The notes below the pieces were generated by a model, which saw only the letters and a list, made by a program, of their open reading frames with translations, had not been told where the DNA came from and searched no databases. The position numbers and the translations under genes were made by a program. A stretch of DNA of 33,432 nucleotides from Candidatus Daviesbacteria bacterium RIFCSPLOWO2_01_FULL_37_10 (GTDB lineage: Bacteria > Patescibacteriota > Microgenomatia > Daviesbacterales > UBA10151): positions 1,384 through 34,815 of the forward strand of contig MFDK01000008.1 of NCBI GenBank assembly GCA_001776865.1, given 5' to 3'. Every line of letters begins with the position of its first letter. Position 1 is the first letter of the stretch. This document shows, piece by piece, positions 7,597-15,372 of this stretch.

Positions 7597-8324
7597 ATAA
7601 AGCCTTAGTAAGTATAATAGTTATAATAGTTATAAATTTTATACTACCCCCGACCTTTGCTCTAGATTCCACTCCATCTGCAACTGTAAAAGAAAAACTT
7701 GATGCGCTGAAAGCAGAAATTGCTTCCAAAGCTGCAAAACTAAAATCGGAAATAAATAGAAAACTTACAAATAAAGCTTATATTGGGATTATAAAATCAA
7801 AATCAGATGCATCAATTACACTAGGTTCAAAAGTTGGCACAAAAATGGTTTCTGTAAATCAGGATACGGTATATGAAGACAAAAATCCGGTAAAGAAAGG
7901 CACTAAAAAAGTTGCTTCAGGCATATTAACTATTAAAGAAGAATCGAGCATTGCAGCCTTGGGTGATGTTGATGACACAGGCGTACTCCACGCCAAAAAG
8001 ATCGTAATTCTCCAGCCTCCAGCCTCCAACCTCCAACCTCCAGTATACTTTTGGGGTCAGATCATTTCTGAATCTGATGAAATAGTTTCAATCAAAACAA
8101 AGGACAGTGCGATTAAGACGGTTTCAATGTCAGAGATTAAACTTAAATTTAAAACTGATGATTTTGTAATAATTACGGGTACTTTAGGAAAAAATGATAT
8201 CCTTGAAGCAAAGTTCCTTTATGTAATCCCAAAAGGTCCTCTCTTAAAATCAAAAACTGCAACGCCTTCTGCAACTCCAAAACTCGCACCAAAAACTACT
8301 CCCAAACCAACTACTAAACCCTAA
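7593..8324 (+). CDS. Exported protein with DUF5666-like beta-barrel repeats and Pro/Thr tail
   Basis: A 243-residue protein with a signal peptide (about 1-23, VSIIVIIVINFILPPTFA). A Lys/Ala-rich helix follows (about 30-58), then two similar beta modules (IGIIKSKSDASITL ... VASGILTIKEE and WGQIISESDEIVSIKT ... VIITGTLGKNDILEAKF), which resemble DUF5666/OB-like modules. The C-terminus is a low-complexity Ala/Thr/Pro/Lys tail (TPSATPKLAPKTTPKPTTKP) that could span the cell wall. The linker between modules (LQPPASNLQPPV) is encoded by a CTCCAGC/CTCCAAC tandem repeat. It is coupled to the upstream gene by ATGA and overlaps the convergent gene end by 4 bp. Function unknown. Confidence 0.75.
   Translation: MNKALVSIIVIIVINFILPPTFALDSTPSATVKEKLDALKAEIASKAAKLKSEINRKLTNKAYIGIIKSKSDASITLGSKVGTKMVSVNQDTVYEDKNPVKKGTKKVASGILTIKEESSIAALGDVDDTGVLHAKKIVILQPPASNLQPPVYFWGQIISESDEIVSIKTKDSAIKTVSMSEIKLKFKTDDFVIITGTLGKNDILEAKFLYVIPKGPLLKSKTATPSATPKLAPKTTPKPTTKP
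8009..8043. repeat. In-frame CCTCCAgC tandem repeat within CDS
   Basis: TCTCCAGCCTCCAGCCTCCAACCTCCAACCTCCAG: about five 7-nt units (CTCCAGC/CTCCAAC) read in frame as LQPPASNLQPPV. This is a third repeat family, distinct from the palindromes. Confidence 0.65.
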
Positions 8325-9043
8325 ACGGGGAATCTATTTAATAAGTCTTCAGGAAAAATCTTCGGAAGTTCGCTTACAAGTTTATTTAATTCTTTAATTG
8401 TATTTACTGTTCCCCAATAGTTTCCTTTGTAAGCATATATTTTACCTTGTGCGGCAAGCTCAGGGAAAACTTGGTCTTCATGATCCCCAACTTCCGGGAA
8501 AAGCTCGATACAGGAACGGTTTAAAATATAAACTCCAGCACTTACCCAATGAGGTAAAACTGGTTTTTCTCTAAAACCTTTTACTTTATTTGACTCATCT
8601 ATCTCTACAATTCCAAATGGACTAACGAGTTGAACAGTAAAAATAGTTGCCATAGCATTTTTACTGCTATGCAGCTCAATCATAGGTTCAAGAGATTCTG
8701 CTATAACTTCATCTCCATTTGATCCATAAACTAAATCCACATCAGAAGGAATAAACTGTAAAGCATTTTTAAAAGCTCCCCCACGACCTAAAGGTTCCTC
8801 TTCAATAGCATAATCAAATTTTATACCCCACTTTGACCCATCCCCAAAATATTCTTTAATAACTTCACTCTTGTAACCGCAGGAAAATACAATATGCTCA
8901 ACACCCTGATCTATAAGAAGTAAAACCTGATATTCAACAAGAGGCCTACCTAAAATATCAACCATTGGTTTTGGAACTTTATCAGTTAGAGGTCTTAAAC
9001 GCTCCCCTTTTCCGCCGGCCAATATAATTGCATGTTTTACCAT
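8321..9043 (-). CDS. Sugar-1-phosphate nucleotidyltransferase
   Basis: A 240-residue NTP-transferase of the RmlA/GMPP-like family, making an NDP-sugar from NTP and sugar-1-phosphate. The N-terminal signature is AIILAGGKGERLRPLTDKVPKP (G-G-x-G-x-R-L-x-P-L-T and KP). Later motifs include EEEPLGRGGAFKNAL, VYGSNGDEVI in the metal-binding position (usually GD), KGFREKP and SAGVYILNR. It lacks the C-terminal left-handed beta-helix of bifunctional enzymes. Substrate specificity cannot be read; mannose-1-P, glucose-1-P and heptose-1-P are all possible. It would supply surface glycans. It converges with the exported protein gene (4-bp overlap). Confidence 0.88.
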   Translation of the reverse strand: MVKHAIILAGGKGERLRPLTDKVPKPMVDILGRPLVEYQVLLLIDQGVEHIVFSCGYKSEVIKEYFGDGSKWGIKFDYAIEEEPLGRGGAFKNALQFIPSDVDLVYGSNGDEVIAESLEPMIELHSSKNAMATIFTVQLVSPFGIVEIDESNKVKGFREKPVLPHWVSAGVYILNRSCIELFPEVGDHEDQVFPELAAQGKIYAYKGNYWGTVNTIKELNKLVSELPKIFPEDLLNRFPV

Positions 9044-9084
9044 ACAATCTAATATACCACACCATTACAATAATCCGCTAATGA

Positions 9085-9582
9085 TTAAAACCAAAGCCTA
9101 ATTTCTTTTTCTGCTTCCTCAAGGGAACCTGAGGCGTGAATCAGGTTGTAGGCAGGTCTTTCTTCCATATTAGCCTTCAAGATCGAATCAGTACCCAAAT
9201 CTCCTCTGATCGTCCCCTTTTCAGCGGTTGAAGGATCTGTAAAGCCCGTTATCTTACGGACATGTGCAACCGCATCTTCCCCTCTCAAAACCATTGCTAC
9301 AATTGGTCCTGAAGTTATAAATTTTCTAAGCCATGTTACAACTTTTTTTCCCTGGTCATATGCACTTTTAACTTTTTGCCCTGCTGCAATAGTTTTTTCT
9401 CCAATGGATTCAAGGTAAGCTTTTTCCATGGGATAATGTTTTTCAACAATACTTAAAGGCGCCTTAAGCATTTTAAGTTCGACTACTTTTAACCCGGCAA
9501 TTTCATACCTTCTTATTATTTCCCCAATAAGATTTTTTTGAGTTCCATCGGGCTTAATCAAAACTAGTGTTTTTTGTATCAT
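9085..9582 (-). CDS. ndk: Nucleoside diphosphate kinase (with insertion)
   Basis: Transfers the gamma phosphate between NTPs and NDPs through a phosphohistidine. The start QKTLVLIKPDGTQKNLIGEI is the family signature. SGPIVAMVLRGEDAV, GFTDPSTAEKGTIRGDLG and the active-site His in NLIHASGSLEEAEKEI are all present. The usual active-site context N-x-x-H-G-S-D is here N-L-I-H-A-S-G, a mild deviation. At 165 residues it is longer than the common 140-150 because of an extra segment (about residues 55-80, SIGEKTIAAGQKVKSAYDQG) between the Kpn-loop region and the core. A possible promoter (TTGACT and TATAAT) lies upstream at 9612-9638. Confidence 0.93.
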   Translation of the reverse strand: MIQKTLVLIKPDGTQKNLIGEIIRRYEIAGLKVVELKMLKAPLSIVEKHYPMEKAYLESIGEKTIAAGQKVKSAYDQGKKVVTWLRKFITSGPIVAMVLRGEDAVAHVRKITGFTDPSTAEKGTIRGDLGTDSILKANMEERPAYNLIHASGSLEEAEKEIRLWF

Positions 9583-9611
9583 ATTACTTTGTTAATATAA
9601 CAATTATAACT

Positions 9612-9638
9612 ATTATAATGATTATATTAAAGAGTCAA
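9612..9638 (-). promoter_or_regulatory. Possible ndk promoter
   Basis: On the complement strand, TTGACT (9638-9633) and TATAAT (9617-9612) with a 15-bp spacer, which is shorter than ideal. An alternative -10 (TAATAG) gives 17 bp. Confidence 0.4.
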
Positions 9639-9640
9639 AT

Positions 9641-10714
9641 TTATTTTATTTCCACATCCTCTACCTCATACGTTCCATCTTCATAAACTGTAACTAATCC
9701 AAACCTTGACTCCTGGGTATTCCTCAAAGAAGTTAAAGCACCAATTGTAGTCATAGAAAGTCCGGTTTCAGGCTCAATATACCTTGTAAAAAAGTGTATA
9801 TCTCCTGAAAAAACCTCCTTTACTCCTGCATCTTTTAACATTTTAATAAGTTTTTTTGCCTCAGATTTTAACTGTTCTGTTACCTTACCCATAACTCTAC
9901 TTGATGAAGGATGATACAATGGCTCATGTAAACCTACAAAGATTACATTTATTTCCGGTTGATTTTTTACCGTGCTGAGCTGACCATTCAACCAGTCAAT
10001 CTGAAGCTGACCTAAACCTAAATAATTGTCACTATTATCCAATATTAGAATTTTTGCATTTCCAAAGCTAAATGCCTGATTTGAAGGGCCAAAAATTTTG
10101 TTAAAATTAGTTAGCGGCGGTACACTTTTATTCCTTGAATCCCAAAGATCATGGTCTCCGGCTGTAATAAAGTATCTGATACCATTCTCATCAAATTTAT
10201 GCTTGGCAGACTCAAGTTCCTGCTCTGTACCAACCTCAGTATAATCCCCAAGGCCAATAAAAAACTGAGCTTTATTTTCCTTTGCTTTGCTTAAAGCTTT
10301 TGCCAAATTTTCATTATCGCTATGTGAATCCGCAACAAGAGCAAATTTAAATGAAATAGCAGACTTATCTTTTGGTGCGATTTTTTCAGGCTTTAGTTGG
10401 GATGAATTTGCGCCTTGCTGAGACACAGATCCTTTAGTTTTTTCCCCGCTTACAGAATCTTTAACATCATCAACTTTTTGTTTTAAATTTTTAGTAACTA
10501 TTGATAATAAAAAAGCAGTAATTTTTTCCGTTGAGGAAAAATTTGTAATTATTGCTTTCGGGCTAATTTCCAGAGGGTCAGCCCCTGAAAACTCCTTATA
10601 TGCAGAATAAACTCCACCAATAAGTGTTGCAAAAATTATAAGGCTTAAAAAAAGCCTGAATATAATAAAAACTGGATTAGTTCTTTTTTTATGGTTTTTT
10701 CTTCGGTCAAACAT
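9641..10714 (-). CDS. Membrane-anchored metallophosphoesterase
   Basis: A 357-residue calcineurin-like phosphoesterase. The N-terminus is basic (MFDRRKNHKKR) and then has one TM helix (about 16-37, VFIIFRLFLSLIIFATLIGGVY). A low-complexity linker of about 80 residues leads to the catalytic domain (about 120-357). Metal motifs are LVADSHSD (D-x-H), IGLGDYTE (GD), TAGDHDLW (GDH-D, replacing GNHD), VGLHEPLYH and FSGDIHFF (GH-x-H-like). It is extracytoplasmic by the one-helix topology. Substrate unknown. It is 3 bp downstream of argS, so likely co-transcribed. Confidence 0.87.
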   Translation of the reverse strand: MFDRRKNHKKRTNPVFIIFRLFLSLIIFATLIGGVYSAYKEFSGADPLEISPKAIITNFSSTEKITAFLLSIVTKNLKQKVDDVKDSVSGEKTKGSVSQQGANSSQLKPEKIAPKDKSAISFKFALVADSHSDNENLAKALSKAKENKAQFFIGLGDYTEVGTEQELESAKHKFDENGIRYFITAGDHDLWDSRNKSVPPLTNFNKIFGPSNQAFSFGNAKILILDNSDNYLGLGQLQIDWLNGQLSTVKNQPEINVIFVGLHEPLYHPSSSRVMGKVTEQLKSEAKKLIKMLKDAGVKEVFSGDIHFFTRYIEPETGLSMTTIGALTSLRNTQESRFGLVTVYEDGTYEVEDVEIK

Positions 10715-10717
10715 GGA

Positions 10718-12529
10718 TCACATCCTCTCTGGCGCCTCAATTCCCAAAAGATATAGTCCTTGTTTTAAAATTACAGCTACTGAACAAGTTAATGCCAGCC
10801 TTAAATCCGAATTCTCTCCTTTGATTATTGGATGTTTTTGGTAAAATAAGTTAAATAGTGATGCCAAATCTAATAAGAATGAGGCGATAATATTCGGATG
10901 TAAACTTTCTGCAGCTTCAATAACTATAGCTTCAAAATGTTCTATCTTTTGCAATATCAACCTTTCTTCTTTTTCAAGCTCAATTGATACAGTTTGAGGG
11001 TGTTGGACTGAGTGCGGCAAATCTACATCATAATCATACTGCGCATTTCTAAGAACAGATTTAGCACGGGCATATGTATATTGGATGTATGGACCAGAGT
11101 CTCCGGAAAGTGAAACTGATTTTTCTATATCAAATGTAATATCAGTATGCGGGGCATACTTAAGCATAGAAAACTTAATTGCACCAAGACTAATTTGATT
11201 TATAACTTGTTCTTTTTCCTCCTTAGCCATTTCGTCATTGCGAGCTGAAGGCGAAGCAATTGCTGTTGACGTTCTATTCATAATCTTTTCTATTCTCTTT
11301 TTTACTTCATTATGGAGCCAGTCAAAAGTAATTACATCTCCTGTCCTTGAAGCCATTTTTCCGGAAGGCAGATTAACCATACCAAACGGAAAATTGATCA
11401 TTTTGTCTTTAAAGCCGGGGTCAATAAGTTCAAGCGCTTTAAACATCACTTTAAAATATTCTGCCTGCTCTGAACCGGAAAGTATTATCCCTGAATCAAA
11501 AGGCCAAATTTCCATCTTTACCTTTGCAAGCCTTAAATCTTTAGCTTCATAAGTTGGATATCCTGCAGTTGTTACAAAAACACGATTGTGTAAACTATGC
11601 TTTTCACCTGGAAAAATAATTGCCCCCTGATCTGAAACAAAAACTTTTTCGAGATTTTCCTCTACTAATTTTTTACCCTCCTCTTCAACTTCAGACTCCC
11701 AAAAACTTCTATCAAACTTTACCCCTATTTTTTGATAAAGATGCTCAAAATATTCTTTACTCCACTGCCTGGTTTCTTCCAAAATAAGCTCAACCGAAGG
11801 GTCTTTTTGATAGATTAATTTATTAAGACCGTTAATTTCACCTTTGATTTGATCGTCTTCTTCATATTTTCCAGCCCCCAAAGTATAAGCCTTAGCTAAA
11901 AATACTATTTTTTCATTCAGGGACTGTTTTTTAATCTTTTTATATTCCGTTTCAAGCTTCTTTATTCCCCATATTGCTTTTGCAACTGGCAAACCAATAT
12001 CAGATCCATATGTGCTCCGAAATACTTTATTCCCTTGCGATTCTAAAAGCCTGCTTAAACTTTCGCCGAGAGAGATATTTCTAGTATGGCCAATATGGAA
12101 CAATTTATGGGTATTCGGCTGAGAATATTCCATAAATACTTTTTTCTTTTCATCCTGCGAAGCTTCAGCGAAGCGGGAAGGATTTACCAGGGATGCATAA
12201 TCACAAACTTGATGCAGACTTTCCAAAAGAGCATTCGGTTTTATAAAAAAGTTAATGAAACCTCCACCGGCAACTTCTACCTTCTCTAAGTAATTTAAAC
12301 TACTTAAGTGACTTAAAATTTCGTTAGCAATTTGCACCGGCGACTGCTTACTATCAGGGCTTTTTTGTTTAGCAAGCTGCAGAGCTATATTCGAAGTATA
12401 CTCTCCAAACTCCGGATTTTTCGGAATAGATAAAACTATATCAGCCCCGATTTTATCGGGGTCACTACTTTTATACCCCAACTCCTCAACTGCCTTTTTC
12501 AAATCCTCCAAAATCTTACTTTTAAACAT
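10718..12529 (-). CDS. argS: Arginyl-tRNA synthetase
   Basis: Class I synthetase charging tRNA-Arg; 603 residues. It has the N-terminal Add1 domain, the HIGH motif as HKLFHIGHTRN (about residue 142), a KMSKS-equivalent KMASRTGDVI, and the DALR C-terminus ending EAPERM, as is usual. Three segments are encoded by repeat elements read in frame: residues about 71-81 (SHLSSLNYLEK; family 4), 116-127 (PSRFAEASQDE; family 1 subtype) and 423-432 (AIASPSARND; a CGTCATTGCGAG... element). All fall in loops between conserved blocks, so the enzyme is probably active. Confidence 0.96.
   Translation of the reverse strand: MFKSKILEDLKKAVEELGYKSSDPDKIGADIVLSIPKNPEFGEYTSNIALQLAKQKSPDSKQSPVQIANEILSHLSSLNYLEKVEVAGGGFINFFIKPNALLESLHQVCDYASLVNPSRFAEASQDEKKKVFMEYSQPNTHKLFHIGHTRNISLGESLSRLLESQGNKVFRSTYGSDIGLPVAKAIWGIKKLETEYKKIKKQSLNEKIVFLAKAYTLGAGKYEEDDQIKGEINGLNKLIYQKDPSVELILEETRQWSKEYFEHLYQKIGVKFDRSFWESEVEEEGKKLVEENLEKVFVSDQGAIIFPGEKHSLHNRVFVTTAGYPTYEAKDLRLAKVKMEIWPFDSGIILSGSEQAEYFKVMFKALELIDPGFKDKMINFPFGMVNLPSGKMASRTGDVITFDWLHNEVKKRIEKIMNRTSTAIASPSARNDEMAKEEKEQVINQISLGAIKFSMLKYAPHTDITFDIEKSVSLSGDSGPYIQYTYARAKSVLRNAQYDYDVDLPHSVQHPQTVSIELEKEERLILQKIEHFEAIVIEAAESLHPNIIASFLLDLASLFNLFYQKHPIIKGENSDLRLALTCSVAVILKQGLYLLGIEAPERM
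11233..11261. repeat. Repeat element inside argS (CGTCATTGCGAGC type)
   Basis: CGTCATTGCGAGC...GCGAAGCAATT is read on the complement as AIASPSARND. The motif matches the arms of widespread small palindromic repeats and lies in a variable region before the DALR domain. Confidence 0.6.
12150..12183. repeat. Family-1-like palindrome inside argS
   Basis: TCATCCTGCGAAGCTTCAGC followed by GAAGCGGGAAGGAT, an inverted repeat (ATCCTgCGAAGCTTC / GCTTCGC..AGGAT). It is translated as PSRFAEASQDE shortly before the HIGH motif. Confidence 0.65.
12286..12319. repeat. Family-4 repeat (TTAAGTCACTTAA type) inside argS
   Basis: On the complement, TTTTAAGTCACTTAAGTAGT and TTAAATTACTTAG are translated as LSHLSSLNYLE. 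The same TTAAGTCACTTAA core occurs in the beta/epsilon gap at 28494-28527. Confidence 0.5.
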
Positions 12530-12556
12530 ATCCTAATCATACCATAAATTTACCTT

Positions 12557-12582
12557 GTCATCCCGGACTTGATCCGGGATCT
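12557..12582. repeat. Half copy of family-1 repeat upstream of argS
   Basis: GTCATCCCGGACTTGATCCGGGATCT is one arm only, itself palindromic (CCCGGActtgaTCCGGG). It lies in the 87-bp divergent gap between argS and the 40-residue membrane ORF. Confidence 0.75.
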
Positions 12583-12616
12583 ATGAACTGCTAGATTTCT
12601 TTATAAGGAAATAATT

Positions 12617-12739
12617 ATGCGTAAATTAACTGGTAATATTAATGTTGAAGATATTAATGTTACAGTAGCTATTTTCTACATGCTATTTATGATTGCAGTG
12701 TTACTTCTTCTTATTCTATATTTTGCTGTTCTTAAATGA
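12617..12739 (+). CDS. Small single-TM protein (40 aa)
   Basis: An ORF below the track cut-off: MRKLTGNINVEDINVTVAIF, then a strongly hydrophobic C-terminal helix (YMLFMIAVLLLLILYFAVLK), then TGA. One of the few genes here with a clear Shine-Dalgarno: AAGGA (12605-12609) about 7 nt before the ATG. Short N-terminus and one TM helix suggest a small membrane peptide; function unknown. It is divergent from argS. Confidence 0.55.
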   Translation: MRKLTGNINVEDINVTVAIFYMLFMIAVLLLLILYFAVLK

Positions 12740-12891
12740 ACCCCCATGGTTAAAACCGTGTTATCCTTGAATACGCCTTCGACCGGTTCTAATGGTTCAA
12801 TTCACCCCCGACTAAAGTCGGGGTACTCTTGAACAATTATAGACTTCCTCAAAAAATCCTCTAGAAAATAGTTTTTAAAAGTAGGTATTTT

Positions 12892-13341
12892 TTACTTTAG
12901 CTCTGATCGTATGGCTACACCTCCCCATTGGTTTACAACTAGCGTAGCAATACGAGTATCATCCTCCTGTATAAATCGTACATAATCTTGACTCTTAGGA
13001 TTAAAATCAATTCTTGAAATACCTTGAAGCTCATATGTTGGAACAATACGCTCACCGAAACTTTTTCCATACGTAACACCATATGCATATTCATTAACTC
13101 CACGACCACTGAATTGACTTAGGACTAATTCAAACACATCTGTTCTATACATTCTACTGCGCAGTATCCAACGATTTAACATACCCCGCGTATCAGAAGA
13201 TGCGCGAACTCCAACGTCCAATATACTACTCAACCTGTTAAGAGTCTCTTGATCAAAGAGGTTTGACATTCGTAAATCTGCCAATATTCCCTGATCAAAC
13301 ATTTTTTGTCTTTCTATTAAATCTATTTCTCTAGTTTCCAT
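12892..13341 (-). CDS. Uncharacterised protein
   Basis: About 149 residues from ATG 13341 (METREIDLIERQKMFDQG). The ORF track uses TTG at 13359. A TATAAT lies close upstream (13369-13374 on the complement), so the transcript would have a very short leader and the TTG cannot be excluded. The sequence is soluble-looking, with an N-terminal helical half (LFDQETLNRLSSILDVG) and a C-terminal beta-rich half (RIATLVVNQWGGVAIRSELK). I recognise no family. It is not obviously part of an operon. Confidence 0.6.
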   Translation of the reverse strand: METREIDLIERQKMFDQGILADLRMSNLFDQETLNRLSSILDVGVRASSDTRGMLNRWILRSRMYRTDVFELVLSQFSGRGVNEYAYGVTYGKSFGERIVPTYELQGISRIDFNPKSQDYVRFIQEDDTRIATLVVNQWGGVAIRSELK

Positions 13342-13444
13342 ATAGTTCCAAAATGCCAAATATTGACATTATAGTGCAAATTTTAAACTACTATAGTATA
13401 TAATAAGTCAACTGTTCTTTGTTTTGAATTTATGTGGAAAGAGG

Positions 13445-13552
13445 CTATTTGAAGAAAGCAATATAAACAACGACTAAGGATATAACTCCCAAGAAAAAAG
13501 CTATTAATGCTCTGGCATTAACTTCAAGAATGTCAATTTTTTTTTCTTTCAT
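13445..13552 (-). CDS. Small single-TM protein (35 aa)
   Basis: Below the ORF cut-off: MKEKKIDILEVNARALIAFF, continuing through a TM helix (LGVISLVVVYIAFFK) to TAG. Its ATG overlaps the TGA of the upstream 66-residue membrane protein by the ATGA arrangement, which supports both being real and translationally coupled. Function unknown; it may be a small-subunit partner of the neighbour. Confidence 0.5.
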   Translation of the reverse strand: MKEKKIDILEVNARALIAFFLGVISLVVVYIAFFK

Positions 13553-13749
13553 AAAGAACTCCGTAGTGAAAATGCAATTAACAATGAAACTATAACACCA
13601 ATTAAATTACCTGTCAATACAACCCATTTTTTTAATCCTGTTGTATCAGAAAAATTCGGCGTAATAATAATCGCTCCAACCCAACCTGCCGACAAATTGA
13701 CAAATAAATCCGAAACAATCGACCTTAGAACTGGATTAATAACTTCCAT
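13549..13749 (-). CDS. Small membrane protein (66 aa)
   Basis: From ATG 13749: MEVINPVLRSIVSDLFVNLS, then two hydrophobic stretches (LSAGWVGAIIITPNF and VVLTGNLIGVIVSLLIAFSL). The ORF track starts at a TTG (13767). The arrangement of an amphipathic N-terminus and a short two-helix body recalls small uncharacterised CPR membrane proteins, but no family is recognised. It is coupled by ATGA to the 35-residue ORF downstream. Confidence 0.55.
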   Translation of the reverse strand: MEVINPVLRSIVSDLFVNLSAGWVGAIIITPNFSDTTGLKKWVVLTGNLIGVIVSLLIAFSLRSSL

Positions 13750-13796
13750 GTTTTCTGAATATAACAAAATATATAATACTATGTCAAGTCAAACAC

Positions 13797-14780
13797 CTAC
13801 CTACCTTTTAAATCATAAATGAATTTTAATACTCCAGCAACCAATAAATAATACCCAATCCAAACCAGCCAGACTTGTTCCCCTATATAAACCCATGCCC
13901 AGTTAAATCCGGCAAAGAAGTTAACTATGTAAATAAAATATGTGAGAATTATATTTAGTAAAAATCCCATTATCACTGCCAAAGTAGGACTGATAAAGGT
14001 AAGCACTAAAAGAATAGCTCCTCCTATCATAATAAACGGGATTGTCCAAAGCACCAGTAAATTTGCAGGCAGTGCAACTAAAGATATTTGATGAAAGTTT
14101 TGAGCGATAACAGGAAGAACTAAAACTTGAGCAGCTAGACTTACGCTTAAATCTCCTCTGATAAATTTTGGGATCTTTGCAAATTTACTCATAAGCATAG
14201 GCGATACCCCAACAACTCCGAGCGTTGCCAGGAAAGATAATTGAAATGATAAAGATGTTATCCAGACCGGATTTATCAAAAGCATCAAAGCCCCTACTCC
14301 AATTACTATCCAAATACTATCCTTTTCTCTTCCTAAAGCTTGTGCCAAAAATCCTGCTGAAACCATAATAGCTGCCCTTAATATAGGGACTTCTGCACCT
14401 GTAAGCAGTGTGTAAAATACAATTGATAAAAAGCTTAAAATGAGTGCAGTTTTTCTCTTGATTAAACCAGAAAAAAAGAGAAAGAATCCTGCAACCATAC
14501 TTAAATTCTGACCTGAAGCTACAACAATGTGCAGCGTTGAAGTATCCCGCAGTGCAAGTCTAAGCTGTCCGGGAAGTTCCTTATTTTGCCCAAGCACAAT
14601 TCCAGAAAGAAGCTGTGCTTGCGGTGAAGGTAAAATTTCTGCTATTTTTGAATCTAAATTATCCCTTAAGCCTTTAAGTAAGTGAGTCTTAAGTTCCCAT
14701 CCGCCCTGCTCCCACCTAACCCAGTAAAAAAATATATAAATAAAAATTGCCAGTAATAGAGGAACTTTTGAGTTTATCAC
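13797..14780 (-). CDS. comEC: ComEC/Rec2-type competence membrane channel (short form)
   Basis: A 327-residue polytopic membrane protein. The competence-domain core is clear: LLSGIVLGQNKELP, then LHIVVASGQNLSMVAGF (equivalent of HLLAVSGLH), then LTGAEVPILRAAIM and SLSFQLSFLATLGVV. ComEC forms the inner-membrane channel for single-stranded DNA uptake. Full-length ComEC proteins are about 700-800 residues with an N-terminal OB domain and a C-terminal metallo-beta-lactamase nuclease domain; both are absent here, which is common in CPR. It starts with GTG, 1 nt after the comEA stop. A role in DNA uptake is inferred. Confidence 0.88.
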   Translation of the reverse strand: MINSKVPLLLAIFIYIFFYWVRWEQGGWELKTHLLKGLRDNLDSKIAEILPSPQAQLLSGIVLGQNKELPGQLRLALRDTSTLHIVVASGQNLSMVAGFFLFFSGLIKRKTALILSFLSIVFYTLLTGAEVPILRAAIMVSAGFLAQALGREKDSIWIVIGVGALMLLINPVWITSLSFQLSFLATLGVVGVSPMLMSKFAKIPKFIRGDLSVSLAAQVLVLPVIAQNFHQISLVALPANLLVLWTIPFIMIGGAILLVLTFISPTLAVIMGFLLNIILTYFIYIVNFFAGFNWAWVYIGEQVWLVWIGYYLLVAGVLKFIYDLKGR

Positions 14781-14781
14781 T

Positions 14782-15369
14782 TTAAAAAACTATTATTGAA
14801 CTTTTTATTTTCTCAAATACAGCTTTGCTAACTATTTTTTGGTTTAATAAATCATCTGTTTTTTGATATGGTCTGCCTGAGATAATTTTTGCAGCAGTAA
14901 CAGGACCAATTCCGGGAAGTGCCTCCAGTTCAGACTGAGAAGTCATGTTTATATTTACCTGCTGATTTGCTGATATTCCAGCTACCACACCTCCTTGCCC
15001 TATACCTGCTGCTGCGAAGTCCCCTTCAAAAGGGACGTAAATTTTCATTCCATCTGATAATTTTTGAGCTAGATTTAAGTTTTTTGATATATAATCTTTA
15101 TTTGAAGCGATGGAAAATCCGCCGGCTTCTTGTATAGCATTTTCAATTAACTGACCCTCTTTTAGTTTATATACACCAGGATTTATAACAGCTCCGGAAA
15201 TATCAACATTAATATTTTTTTCTTTTGAAACAATACTTTCTTTCGGGTATGAAACTTCCGGACTTTTAGTAAAAACCACCCCCCCTAATATTAAAACTGC
15301 GCCAACAAGTGAAAGTGCTATGGGGATCTTAAACTTATTTATAGTTTCTATTAAATTCTCTCTGCTCAT
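14782..15369 (-). CDS. comEA: ComEA-type DNA receptor (SLBB + helix-hairpin-helix)
   Basis: A 195-residue protein with an N-terminal TM helix (about 15-33, PIALSLVGAVLILGGVVF). An SLBB-like domain follows (NVDISGAVINPGVYKLKEGQ, about 50-115). The C-terminal HhH DNA-binding motif is VNINMTSQSELEALPGIGPV with TAAKIISGRPYQKTDDLL. ComEA binds incoming double-stranded DNA at the outer face and hands it to ComEC. The ATG is 3 nt after the stop of the SprT-like gene, and comEC follows after 1 nt, so these are one transcript. Confidence 0.93.
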   Translation of the reverse strand: MSRENLIETINKFKIPIALSLVGAVLILGGVVFTKSPEVSYPKESIVSKEKNINVDISGAVINPGVYKLKEGQLIENAIQEAGGFSIASNKDYISKNLNLAQKLSDGMKIYVPFEGDFAAAGIGQGGVVAGISANQQVNINMTSQSELEALPGIGPVTAAKIISGRPYQKTDDLLNQKIVSKAVFEKIKSSIIVF

Positions 15370-15372
15370 ACA

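Noticed and set aside
12798-12826. CCCCGACTAAAGTCGGGG as a terminator
   Set aside because: The hairpin has no following T-run on either strand; likely a small dispersed palindrome.
13797-14780. comEC as a truncated pseudogene
   Set aside because: The frame is intact, tightly packed with comEA, and the core competence domain is complete; a short form is more likely.
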